Shown: piece after piece, positions 7,447-14,838 of the stretch
Numbering within the stretch: position 1 is the stretch's first letter
Layout: each line of letters starts with the position of its first letter
NCBI GenBank assembly: GCA_902465115.1
Contig: CABQMC010000008.1
Coordinates: 1 to 20,662 of the forward strand
DNA length: 20,662 nt
Source: an uncultured Collinsella sp.
GTDB taxonomy: Bacteria; Actinomycetota; Coriobacteriia; Coriobacteriales; Coriobacteriaceae
Reading direction: 5' to 3'
Program-made: the position numbers and the translations under genes
Notes under the pieces: model-generated
Seen by the model: only the letters and a program-made list of their open reading frames with translations
What the model was told of the DNA's origin: nothing
The model's database searches: none

Positions 7447-8832
7447 CTACGCCGTCAACGGCGCCGGCTCATGCGGCTCGCCGTTCAGTTCGACGATGAC
7501 CTGCGTTCCCACGCCCTCCTGGGACTTCACGCGCATGCCGGAATCTTCTCCGTAAAAGAAATGGATGCGCTGAAGTACGTTAAAGAGCGCCAGGCCGCAA
7601 CCTCGCTTGACGGAGCCGTCGGCGGTAATGCTCTCGGGCTCCTCTCGGCGATGTTGCTCAAACAGATGCGCACAGACCTCTTCGCTCATACCGATGCCAT
7701 CGTCCTCGACGATGATCTCCAAACCGTCATCGGTCTCGAAAGCCCTAACATGAATAGAAAGCGGCTCGGTCTCGCGCTGCGCGTGCTTGATGCAGTTTTC
7801 GAGCAACGGCTGCAAGATAAACGGCGGCACCAGGCTGTCGCGCACCTCAAAGTCGATATCGACCGAGACGCGCAGACGGCCGTCGCCATACCGGGCCTGC
7901 ATAAGATTGATATAACGAGTACCCTGTTCCACCTCGTGCTCGAGCGTGGTGAGCGTATCGGAATCAGAAAGCGTCTGACGATAGTAGTTGGAGAAGTCGA
8001 TCAGCAGCGATCGCGCCTTGTCGGGCTCGGTTCGAACGAGCGACACGATCGTGCTAATGGTATTGAATAGAAAATGAGGATCGACCTGCGATTGCAAGGC
8101 GCGCAGCTCCACGCGGGCCGTAAGCTCGTCCTGACGCTCGAGCTCAAAGCTCGCAAGCTGCGTGGAAATGAGGTCGGCAAAGCCCGAGGCAAGCGCCGTC
8201 TGGCGCATATCGATGCTGCTCAGACGGGGATAATACAGCTCGAGCGTGCCCACGCAATGCCCGCGCACGGTAAGCGGTGCGACAATACCGGCGGGCAGAC
8301 GCGGAAAGTAGCCACCCGTCTCGGTCGAGGCATCGCGCGAGAACACGCTTTGCTCACCGCTGTTGATCACGTTGAGCGTAGTCCGCAGTACCACCGGGGT
8401 GCCCGCGGGGCATTTTGCCGAGTCCTCGCCCCAGCTCGCCAGCACCTGCTTGCCGTCGGTAAAGCAGATGGCAGAGGCGATAGTTTCGGACAGGATGATC
8501 TTAGAGGCGCCCAGGGCAGCTTCGGGCGTAAGGCCGCGCGACGTGTAGGCGAATATTTTTGAAGCGATGGCGAGCGTGCGGTCGGTTGCGCTCGATGTGA
8601 GGTCGTCGGGAACGACAAAGACGTACGAGAAGAAGAAGCACAGCATGACCAAGCCGGCAATGACGACAACGGCCGGAACGGGATTGGGATTATCGGTTAG
8701 ATCCCAGATGAGCAGCAGGATAAGCAGCGGAACGACAATACCGAGCAAGATGGCTTGAACCACATGCTGAGCGGTACGAAAGACCTTGGTAGAGTTGTAG
8801 CTCTTGCCCAGAATCAGCCTATTGAGATCCAC
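7447..8832 (-). CDS. LytS-type sensor histidine kinase (system 2, intact)
   Basis: A 461-residue membrane kinase. Two membrane segments (about 24-43 and 55-74) precede a GAF-like sensor region (about 85-225) and the His_kinase block SQVDPHFLFN with phospho-acceptor His253. The ATPase domain is complete: N box LQPLLENCIKHA (Asn346), G1 box EDDGIGM (about 376-382) and G2 box GCGLALFN (about 411-418). Compared with the kinase at 1588-2920 it keeps the G1 residues lost there; the two share long stretches around LASGFA and ELTAR, showing a duplication. Start choice: AAGGAG at 8844-8839 abuts an ATG at 8838, too close to use, but is six bases from a GTG at 8832, which I prefer. Starts further upstream would lie near or beyond the terminator at 8865-8892. 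Confidence 0.93.
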   Translation of the reverse strand: MDLNRLILGKSYNSTKVFRTAQHVVQAILLGIVVPLLILLLIWDLTDNPNPVPAVVVIAGLVMLCFFFSYVFVVPDDLTSSATDRTLAIASKIFAYTSRGLTPEAALGASKIILSETIASAICFTDGKQVLASWGEDSAKCPAGTPVVLRTTLNVINSGEQSVFSRDASTETGGYFPRLPAGIVAPLTVRGHCVGTLELYYPRLSSIDMRQTALASGFADLISTQLASFELERQDELTARVELRALQSQVDPHFLFNTISTIVSLVRTEPDKARSLLIDFSNYYRQTLSDSDTLTTLEHEVEQGTRYINLMQARYGDGRLRVSVDIDFEVRDSLVPPFILQPLLENCIKHAQRETEPLSIHVRAFETDDGLEIIVEDDGIGMSEEVCAHLFEQHRREEPESITADGSVKRGCGLALFNVLQRIHFFYGEDSGMRVKSQEGVGTQVIVELNGEPHEPAPLTA

Positions 8833-8864
8833 CGTCATCTCCTTCTTACTGACGCACCCCATAG

Positions 8865-8892
8865 CAATAAAGAGGGCCGCAAGCGACCCTCT
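8865..8892 (-). terminator. intrinsic terminator after the permease-amidohydrolase operon
   Basis: A 9-bp stem (8871-8879 with 8884-8892) with loop CAAG is followed on the minus strand by TTTATTG. One position is a mismatch on the plus strand but a G-U pair in minus-strand RNA, fixing the orientation. It separates the amidohydrolase gene from sensor kinase 2. Confidence 0.85.
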
Positions 8893-8950
8893 CCATTGCA
8901 TTATGCAATCAAATACTGTGTTTTACACCAAGCCATCGATGAACGGTAGC

Positions 8951-10228
8951 TTAGGCGCTGTACTTGTTTGCCTCGCCGAAGGTGCCGGCCTCGACAATCC
9001 AGCCGTCCTTCATGATGACGTCCATGTTGTCGGTGTTGAGCACATGGATGTCGGCGGCGACGTCACCGTTGACGACCAGCAGGTCGGCGCACTTGCCGGC
9101 CTCGATGGAACCGGTCTCGTCCTCGATGTGGCACATCTTGGCACCGTTGAGGGTGGCGCAGGTGATGGTCTCGACCGGGGTGAAGCCGATCTTGTCGACG
9201 AACTCGTACATCTCCTCGATGGAGCAGGTGCCGTACGGGGTGACGAAGGAGAAGGAGTCGGAGCCGATCGTCATGACGACGCCGCGCTTCTTGGCCTCGC
9301 GCAGGCAGTCGTAGTTGCGCTGCAGCTCCTTTTCGACCAGGGTGCCCTCGTACTTGTCGTGCAGCTCGGGGACGTAGACGGGCGGATAGGTGGCGTACCA
9401 GGTGGGCAGGAAGGCGATCGTCGGGGTGAAGAAGGTGCCCTGCTCGGCCATGAGGTCCATGGTACGCTCATCGATATCGAAGCCGTGAATCAGCTGCTCG
9501 CAGCCAAAGCGAACGGAATCGTAGGCAGCGGCGTGGTTGTTGTAGCAGTGGCTCCACACGGGGATGCCGACCATCTTCGCCTCTTCGACCACGGCCTGAA
9601 TCTCCTCGGAGCAGTAGTGCTGGTCGCGACCGGAGTCCCAGCGCCAGATACCGCCACCGGTAGCCCAGATCTTAATGGCATCGGGGTTCTCGCGCAGGCG
9701 ACGACGGACGGCCTTGCGCAGATCCCAAGGACCGTCGACCTGGTCGCCCCAGGGATGGGATTCCTTGTTGAGCTCCTGGCTGCAGTGGTGGGAGTCGCCG
9801 TGGCCGGCAACGCGGCAGAAGCCAAGGCCGGTGGCCAGAACGCGCGGGCCCTTGAAGACGCCCTTGTCGATGCAGTCACGGATCTGGATACCAAAGCGGC
9901 CGATCTCGCAGACGGTGGTGAGGCCGTGGGTGAGGCAGTCGTAGGCTTGCTTGACGGCGACGGCCTGCTTCTCGAGGAGCGGCTGCATGACCCAGTCGGT
10001 GTCATCATCGGTCAAGTTGCCCGAGAAGTGCAGGTGGGTGTCGATCAGGCCGGGAAGGACGGTCTTGCCGGCGGCGTCGATGACCTCAACGCCCTCGGGA
10101 AGGTCCTGCATGGCGCCGGCGTACTCGATCTTGCCGTTGTCGTCGACGAGAACGAGGGAGTTCTCGACCGGCTCGGCACCGGTACCGTCGATGAGCTTGC
10201 CGCCAACGATTGCATACTTAGTGGACAT
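8951..10228 (-). CDS. metal-dependent amidohydrolase
   Basis: A 425-residue enzyme of the amidohydrolase superfamily, in the group with imidazolonepropionase-like and Xaa-Pro dipeptidase-like members. Visible metal-site residues are GLIDTHLHF (His65, His67), Lys186 in AIKIWATGG (likely carboxylated bridging lysine), His227 in WSHCYNN, His248 in IHGFD and Asp324 in TIGSDSF, consistent with a binuclear metal centre. The C-terminal GSIEAGKCADLLVVNGD is the usual beta-sandwich closing motif. No signal peptide, so cytosolic. It may hydrolyse a cyclic amide, ureido compound or dipeptide brought in by the permease encoded just upstream; the substrate is not readable. A good AGGAGG precedes the ATG. 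Codon use is strongly biased, so much so that the antisense frame stays open across the whole gene, suggesting high expression. Confidence 0.9.
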   Translation of the reverse strand: MSTKYAIVGGKLIDGTGAEPVENSLVLVDDNGKIEYAGAMQDLPEGVEVIDAAGKTVLPGLIDTHLHFSGNLTDDDTDWVMQPLLEKQAVAVKQAYDCLTHGLTTVCEIGRFGIQIRDCIDKGVFKGPRVLATGLGFCRVAGHGDSHHCSQELNKESHPWGDQVDGPWDLRKAVRRRLRENPDAIKIWATGGGIWRWDSGRDQHYCSEEIQAVVEEAKMVGIPVWSHCYNNHAAAYDSVRFGCEQLIHGFDIDERTMDLMAEQGTFFTPTIAFLPTWYATYPPVYVPELHDKYEGTLVEKELQRNYDCLREAKKRGVVMTIGSDSFSFVTPYGTCSIEEMYEFVDKIGFTPVETITCATLNGAKMCHIEDETGSIEAGKCADLLVVNGDVAADIHVLNTDNMDVIMKDGWIVEAGTFGEANKYSA

Positions 10229-10259
10229 GGTTCCTCCTTATGGATCCATATATGTGGGC

Positions 10260-10340
10260 GAGGCCGTGTTGGGTCGCGGCCTCACAAAGCTACCCAAGTG
10301 ATGCCGGGTTCGGTGCGCGGGAGAGAGGGTCCCGCGCACC
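10260..10340 (-). promoter_or_regulatory. two hairpins in the permease-amidohydrolase spacer
   Basis: A perfect 11-bp stem pairs 10312-10322 with 10330-10340 around GAGAGGG. A second 7-bp stem pairs 10260-10266 with 10277-10283. Neither has a T run, so they are not typical terminators. They may protect or process the mRNA between the two genes, or adjust the ratio of the two proteins (inference). Confidence 0.55.
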
Positions 10341-10360
10341 TGATCCGCCCCGGCTCGGCG

Positions 10361-11812
10361 TTACTTTTTGCGGGAATTGGTGAAAGCCATGAGGGCCAGG
10401 CCAATAGCCAACCAGCCGATCACGATGCTCCACTCCACCATGTTGAGGGAGGCAGGAGAGAACGGAATCACGAGCAGGCCGATGATGATGGCACAGGCAG
10501 CGATAGCGAGGCCGATGCCAAACTTGCCGCCGGGTACCTCGTAGGGACGAGGCAGGTCGGGCTCGGTGAAGCGCATGCGCAGGCAGGCGAGGGCGACCAT
10601 GCCGCAGGAGAAGATGAAGGCGAGAGCTGACACGTTGGTCAGAGGAATGAGCATGTTCTTGCCCAGGAACGGACCGATGACGGTGATGACGCCCAGAACG
10701 ACGCAGGCGAGCTTGGGAGCGCCGGACTTGGGGTCGACCTCGGCGAACTTCTCGGGCAGTTGGCCCTTGCGGCCCATGGCGAGCATGATGCGGCTCGTGG
10801 CGCCGTAGAAGGAGTTCATCGGGCCCATGGGTCCAAGCGTGGCGATGACGAGCATGGCCAGGTACAGGAGCATGTTGATGCCCTTGAGGCAGGCAAGCGC
10901 GGGAACCGGGCTCTTAACAAACTCATGCCAGTCGAGGATGGTGCCAAACGAGTAGATGCAGACCATGTAGAAGCCGCCGGCGGCCAGCAGGGCCAGGGAG
11001 ATGATCTTGCCGAACTTGTTCCAGTTGAGGCCCTCGGCTGCTTCCTCAGCCTGCTGAGGAATGGTGTCGAAGCCAGCGTAGAAGAACGGGGTCAGAACCA
11101 GGACCGACACGATGCCGGCAAACAGGCTGGTGCTCTCGGTAGCGGCCTTGCCGCCGCCAGCGCCGGTGACCTGGGAGAACACGGGCATGGCATTGTCCGG
11201 CGAGCCGGTGAACAGCGAGACGCCCATGGCGAGCAGCATGCCGCAGAGCAGGGCCTTGGTCAGGAAGGCCTGGAGCTTGGCAGCCGAGCTGGCACCGCGG
11301 AAATTGAGGAAGATGACGTAGACTGCAAAGCCGAGCGCGATCAGCGTCGGGAACAGGTAAACGTCGGCCCCTAGGATGGTGTAGAGCTTGACGGCGCGCA
11401 GCCACTCAAGGCCGGGCAGGCTGCCGAACATTTCGGACACGAGGGTCGAAATGGCGATGGCCTCCCACGGGCACAGGATGCCGTTGCCCAGGGCCAAAAG
11501 CCATCCGGTGATGTAGCTCAGCGTACGGCCAAAGCTACGATCGACATACTCGACAATGCCGCCCGAGATGGGGATAGCAGCCGTGAGCTCACCGAAAACA
11601 GCTCCGACGGGCACGAGGAAGATTGCACCCAAGAGGAATGCGATCATAGCGGGAACGGGACCGCCGCCCACGACCATCCAGTCGCCGACCTGCAGAACCC
11701 AACCGGTACCGATGATGGCACCGAAGCCGATGGTGAAGAAGTTCCAGAGCGAAAGCGTTTTCTTCATGCCGCCGTTATCCTCGACTGCAACTTCTGCGTT
11801 CTTGTCCGCCAT
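10361..11812 (-). CDS. APC-superfamily amino-acid permease
   Basis: A 483-residue integral membrane protein with about twelve hydrophobic segments. The first membrane helix carries the glycine-rich unwound motif GFGAIIGTGW (about 29-38), which in APC transporters binds the amino-acid backbone, and PISGGIVEYVDRSFG (about 81-95) resembles the conserved block following the second helix. The loop AEEAAEGL fits the family cytoplasmic loop. It should import an amino acid or related amine; specificity cannot be told. The ATG at 11812 follows AAGGAGGGG. The gene lies 132 bases before the amidohydrolase, with only hairpins lacking a T run between them, so they are probably co-transcribed and work on the same compound or its product. 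Confidence 0.9.
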   Translation of the reverse strand: MADKNAEVAVEDNGGMKKTLSLWNFFTIGFGAIIGTGWVLQVGDWMVVGGGPVPAMIAFLLGAIFLVPVGAVFGELTAAIPISGGIVEYVDRSFGRTLSYITGWLLALGNGILCPWEAIAISTLVSEMFGSLPGLEWLRAVKLYTILGADVYLFPTLIALGFAVYVIFLNFRGASSAAKLQAFLTKALLCGMLLAMGVSLFTGSPDNAMPVFSQVTGAGGGKAATESTSLFAGIVSVLVLTPFFYAGFDTIPQQAEEAAEGLNWNKFGKIISLALLAAGGFYMVCIYSFGTILDWHEFVKSPVPALACLKGINMLLYLAMLVIATLGPMGPMNSFYGATSRIMLAMGRKGQLPEKFAEVDPKSGAPKLACVVLGVITVIGPFLGKNMLIPLTNVSALAFIFSCGMVALACLRMRFTEPDLPRPYEVPGGKFGIGLAIAACAIIIGLLVIPFSPASLNMVEWSIVIGWLAIGLALMAFTNSRKK

Positions 11813-12166
11813 TGTTCCCCTCCTTTCCTGTTTGACGCCCTTGGCGTCACCCCTTGCGCGGTCCGTTTTGCCGCGCGCTTTTATTCCATGGCTTTAAGAT
11901 ACGGCCTTGGCGCAGCAGCGCCGCTCGCAGCTCGACCGAAGGCAGAACTGCAAAACGAGCGGCACCGTTTTTGGGACGAACGGCGGGAGACGTCATTCGT
12001 CTTGGACGCTTTCATCTTGTCTGCTTTTGAATACCTGTTGCCGTGACGCTAGGCGCGCGGCGCGGCAACGTTCATACCATTTGTCAGGCTTTTGGCGCAC
12101 ATACCCATGTGTCGTGCATCTTTTTATGTAGGATAAACAAGTTACACATGAGGCAAGGTGATTCGA
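11813..12166. other. divergent intergenic region: permease leader and C39 gene upstream
   Basis: This 354-base gap must hold promoters for the leftward permease and the rightward C39 gene. On the permease side are a perfect 7-bp hairpin with a three-base loop (11833-11849) and a GCGCGG/CCGCGC hairpin at about 11854-11877, both in the probable 5' leader. A 6-bp inverted repeat GACGAA/TTCGTC lies at 11975-12001. On the C39 side a small palindrome CACAT-ACCC-ATGTG (12098-12111) and -10-like TAGGAT (about 12129-12134) are visible, but no convincing -35 box. No riboswitch class was recognised. Confidence 0.4.
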
Positions 12167-13168
12167 ATGGCATACGGATACAATGACGGCGACCAACGGC
12201 CACAAAGCGTGCGCCTTGCCGGCCGCGCCACGCCAACGCCCAGAATCACCTCCGACAACGACAACCCGCAGCGCCCCCAAGAGCAGCTCGGGGCTTCTTC
12301 GCGGCAACAAAGCCGTACCGTGCAGCAGTCAGACCGCGTGAGTACGAGCACACGCCAACGCCAGACCGACACATCGCAGCCACGCCGCTACGATCGGCAT
12401 AAGACCGACTACTACGTCAAGCGCTCCTTTTCGCGACCTCAACGCGATCGCGGCAATTCCGCCCCTCACCCTGCGTCACACGCCACAAGCCACGCGCTTC
12501 CGGCCCGCCGCCTACGCCTTACGCTTTGCTCCATCGCCGCCTGCCTCGTCTTTGTGTTTTTGGGATCCTGTATCTCCCACGGATCAGCCGGTCTTGAGCC
12601 CACTGCCGAAGACAAGCTGCTTAAAGCTCCCGTCGCACCCGGTTACTCCTTTGCGTTCTCGACCCCACGCTCGCAATGGCAGGCCGGCACCATGCCCCAC
12701 ATCTACCAAATTGACCCCGCATGGTCGGAGCTGCCCTATGCCGGTGGCACTATTCGCGAAAACGCTTGCGGTCCTACCTGCCTCACCATGGTCTATATCT
12801 TTAAGACCGGCCATACCGATAAGACGCCGGTCGATATATGCGCACTGGCCGAAGCCGGCAACTACGCCCCCACCGGTGCCACCGAGTGGTCGTTTATGAC
12901 AGGCGGTGCGTGGCAGCTGGGGCTCAACGGAACACAGCTCTATAACGATCGCGAATCGATTACCCAAGCACTTCGCTCGGGTGTGCCCGTCATCGCCGCA
13001 GTGCGCCCCGGTACGTTTACCAACGTAGGCCACTACATCGTGCTCTACGGCATCGACGATGCCAACCAGATTGGCGTCTACGACCCCAACTCGGCCAGCC
13101 GCAGCGCCCGCCGCTGGGGCGTCGTAGAGGTCCTCAACGAAGTCGAAGCCATGTGGGCCTACTACTAG
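12167..13168 (+). CDS. membrane-anchored C39-like cysteine peptidase domain protein
   Basis: A 333-residue protein and the only rightward gene. Residues 1-110 are polar and low in complexity (rich in R, Q, S, T, P), then one membrane helix (about 117-135, LTLCSIAACLVFVFLGSC), then an outside domain. The C-terminal part (about 175-333) fits the C39-like peptidase group (Peptidase_C39_2): catalytic Cys201 in ENACGPTCLTMVY, His289 in VGHYIVLYGI and Asp306 in GVYDPNSA. It may cleave or bind peptides at the cell surface. The ATG at 12167 is chosen because AAGGTG lies six bases before it; a GTG at 12158 is part of that ribosome-binding site. The GSC after the helix resembles a lipobox, but the long N-terminal extension argues against a lipoprotein. 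No ABC exporter is adjacent, so a bacteriocin-processing role is unsupported. Confidence 0.85.
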   Translation: MAYGYNDGDQRPQSVRLAGRATPTPRITSDNDNPQRPQEQLGASSRQQSRTVQQSDRVSTSTRQRQTDTSQPRRYDRHKTDYYVKRSFSRPQRDRGNSAPHPASHATSHALPARRLRLTLCSIAACLVFVFLGSCISHGSAGLEPTAEDKLLKAPVAPGYSFAFSTPRSQWQAGTMPHIYQIDPAWSELPYAGGTIRENACGPTCLTMVYIFKTGHTDKTPVDICALAEAGNYAPTGATEWSFMTGGAWQLGLNGTQLYNDRESITQALRSGVPVIAAVRPGTFTNVGHYIVLYGIDDANQIGVYDPNSASRSARRWGVVEVLNEVEAMWAYY

Positions 13169-13249
13169 TCATTGGGGACAGACTTAAATGAGTGGTCATT
13201 GGGGACGCTCTTGTTTGACTAGTCATTTAAGAACGTCCCCAATGACTAG
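13165..13249. repeat. REP-like palindromic repeat with TCATTGGGGAC core
   Basis: The core TCATTGGGGAC appears in direct order at 13169-13179 and 13196-13206, and inverted at 13235-13245. Positions 13195-13207 and 13234-13246 form a perfect 13-bp inverted repeat; CTTAAATGA (13183-13191) is inverted at 13223-13231. The unit at 13165-13193 therefore mirrors that at 13219-13249. The C39 gene stop codon TAG (13166-13168) lies inside the first unit. The arrangement resembles REP elements spread by RAYT transposases; no transposase gene is in the window. Confidence 0.75.
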
Positions 13250-13256
13250 GTGAATA

Positions 13257-13291
13257 GCAAAAGCCCCGCAGTCGGAGCGGACTGCGGGGCT
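13257..13291 (-). terminator. intrinsic terminator after carbamate kinase
   Basis: A 12-bp stem pairs 13262-13273 with 13280-13291 around a six-base loop, followed on the minus strand by a short CTTTTGC run. It is the second hairpin after the arcC stop codon and the one with a T run. Confidence 0.8.
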
Positions 13292-13308
13292 CATGAAGAG
13301 AGGCTAGT

Positions 13309-13336
13309 TTGTGGGCGCTTTGCCTAGCGCCCACAA
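13309..13336 (-). other. perfect 11-bp hairpin between arcC stop and its terminator
   Basis: TTGTGGGCGCT (13309-13319) pairs fully with AGCGCCCACAA (13326-13336) around a six-base loop. No T run follows, so it is more likely a 3'-end stabilising hairpin than a terminator by itself. Confidence 0.6.
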
Positions 13337-13356
13337 GAGAGGCAACAGAGTAGAGA

Positions 13357-14319
13357 CTACTCGTGGATGCGGGTACCGGAGAGGCCAGCCATGGTCTCGG
13401 CGGCCTTGTCCAGAGCGCCGATGATGCAGGTACGGCCCTTACGGGAACGGGCGAACTTGATGGCAGCGCGGACCTTGGGCTCCATGGAACCCTTGCCGAA
13501 CTGGCCCTCGTCGGCCAGGCGCTCGGCCTCGTCGGCGGTGAGGTCCTCGAGCTCCTCCTGGTTGGGCTTGCCAAAGTTGATGGCGACATGCTCAACGGCG
13601 GTCAGCAGGAACAGAACGTCGGCGTCGCAGTCCTCGGCCAGCAGCTCGCCGCCCAGGTCCTTGTCGATGACGGCGGGAACGCCCTTGTAGCAGCCCTTGT
13701 TCTCGTAGTCGCGGACGACGGGGATGCCGCCGCCACCGCAGGCGATGACGATGAACTCGTTGTCGAGCAGGTTGAGGATGGAGTCAGCCTCGACGATCTT
13801 CTTGGGATCGGGGGAAGCGACGACGCGACGCCAGCCGCGGCCGGAATCCTCGACGAAGACCTTGGAGGGATCCTCGGCCATGAACTCCTTGGCCTGCTCC
13901 TCGGTGTAGAAGGGGCCGATCGGCTTGGTCGGGTTCTTGAACGCGGGATCGTCGGGGTCGCACTCGATCTGGGTAACGACGGTGGCGGCGTGCCAACGCT
14001 TATAGCGCTTGTGCATCTCGCGGCCGATGCCCTGCTGCAGGTGATAACCAATGTAGCCCTGGGACATGGCGCCGCACTCGGGCAGCGGCATCTCGGGGGT
14101 GCCGATGGCATCGTGGGCAGCGGCGAAGGCGTTCTGGATCATGCCGACCTGCGGGCCGTTGCCGTGGGTGATGATGATCTCGTTGCCCTGCTCGATGAGA
14201 CCGAGGAGAGCGTGGGCGGTGTTGCTCACGGCCTCAATCTGCTCGACGGGGTTGTTGCCGAGGGCGTTGCCGCCAAGGGCGACGACAATACGATCGGGCT
14301 TGCCAAGAGGCTTAGACAT
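13357..14319 (-). CDS. arcC: carbamate kinase
   Basis: A 320-residue cytosolic enzyme that makes ATP and carbamate (CO2 plus ammonia) from carbamoyl phosphate and ADP, the energy-yielding last step of arginine deiminase, agmatine deiminase and some ureide pathways. Characteristic blocks are VVALGGNALG near the N-terminus, ITHGNGPQVG, GAMSQGYIGYHLQQ, IACGGGGIPV, VIDKDLGGELLA and GSMEPKVRAAI, all intact, with length normal for the family. The ATG at 14319 is preceded by AAAGGA at eight bases; a start at 14355 would add twelve unconserved residues. It is a single-gene transcript here with its own upstream region and terminator; no arcA, arcB or other carbamoyltransferase is in the window. Strong codon bias suggests high expression. 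Confidence 0.95.
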   Translation of the reverse strand: MSKPLGKPDRIVVALGGNALGNNPVEQIEAVSNTAHALLGLIEQGNEIIITHGNGPQVGMIQNAFAAAHDAIGTPEMPLPECGAMSQGYIGYHLQQGIGREMHKRYKRWHAATVVTQIECDPDDPAFKNPTKPIGPFYTEEQAKEFMAEDPSKVFVEDSGRGWRRVVASPDPKKIVEADSILNLLDNEFIVIACGGGGIPVVRDYENKGCYKGVPAVIDKDLGGELLAEDCDADVLFLLTAVEHVAINFGKPNQEELEDLTADEAERLADEGQFGKGSMEPKVRAAIKFARSRKGRTCIIGALDKAAETMAGLSGTRIHE

Positions 14320-14838
14320 TGCTGGAATCCTTTCTGTAAAAGGCCTACAACCCATTAATAACCCGCGTCCGTGCGATGCGCGAGTTTATTAAGGTTTCTA
14401 TTCTCTTTATCGCTCATTTTATTCATTTTGAAAATAGCGGAACGGTGAACGGTCGTTTTTGTCCGCTCAGCGTACAGAACACCAGCTCAGACATATCTAC
14501 GCCATTTACGTGCAACTTTATTTAAATGCAGCGAGGATTATGTCGGATTATGCAAACTACATCTCTGCTAAACACAAAACGGACAGCGCAATATCTTACT
14601 CGCGCTATACGAGATTCTATGCACTTATAAGTCGAGTATGCACCCCTGCAAAAACAAGGGGCTTTTCATCCAGCATAAGGAATAAAGAAGGGCTCCGAAA
14701 AGGCGGCAACAGCCAAGTCCCCCATCCATCCCCAAAGTGGCGCGAGGTTTCGCGGCAAAGCCACGAAACAGCGAAGGGGACAAAAGCCCCCCACAACCAC
14801 GTCCTTCATCCGCCATCACATCCGAGGACGTAGTCGTA
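14320..14838. other. AT-rich region upstream of arcC, no gene seen
   Basis: Roughly 14390-14690 is visibly richer in A and T than the rest of the window and contains the palindromes ATTTAAAT (about 14520) and ACTTATAAGT (14623-14632). It should contain the leftward arcC promoter, for which I found no clear -35/-10 pair. A rightward reading frame at 14459-14833 has a TTG start without ribosome-binding site and unremarkable composition, so I do not call it a gene. The low GC could reflect a regulatory region or transferred DNA. Confidence 0.4.
14355..14392 (-). promoter_or_regulatory. inverted repeat in the arcC upstream region
   Basis: TTAATAACCCGCG (14355-14367) is matched by the near-perfect inverse CGCGAGTTTATTAA (14379-14392). 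It is 36-73 bases before the arcC start codon, suitable for an operator or a leader hairpin. The regulator is not identified. Confidence 0.45.

Noticed and set aside
8836..8838. ATG at 8838 as start of sensor kinase 2
   Set aside because: The AAGGAG directly abuts it with no spacer, whereas the GTG at 8832 has six bases of spacing; the difference is only two residues and remains uncertain.
8804..10630. Rightward open frame of about 600 codons opposite the amidohydrolase
   Set aside because: Same codon-bias shadow effect; it runs across both ends of a real gene and a clear leftward terminator, with no recognisable motif.
12158..12166. GTG at 12158 as start of the C39 gene
   Set aside because: That GTG is part of the AAGGTG ribosome-binding site for the better-placed ATG at 12167.
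13363..14358. Rightward open frame of about 330 codons opposite arcC
   Set aside because: Shadow of the carbamate kinase gene; composition is repetitive L/G/V/D and the opposite frame has all kinase motifs.
14459..14833. Possible small rightward gene in the AT-rich gap
   Set aside because: It uses a TTG start with no ribosome-binding site, and an internal ATG has poor spacing to a weak AGG. The composition gives no support.
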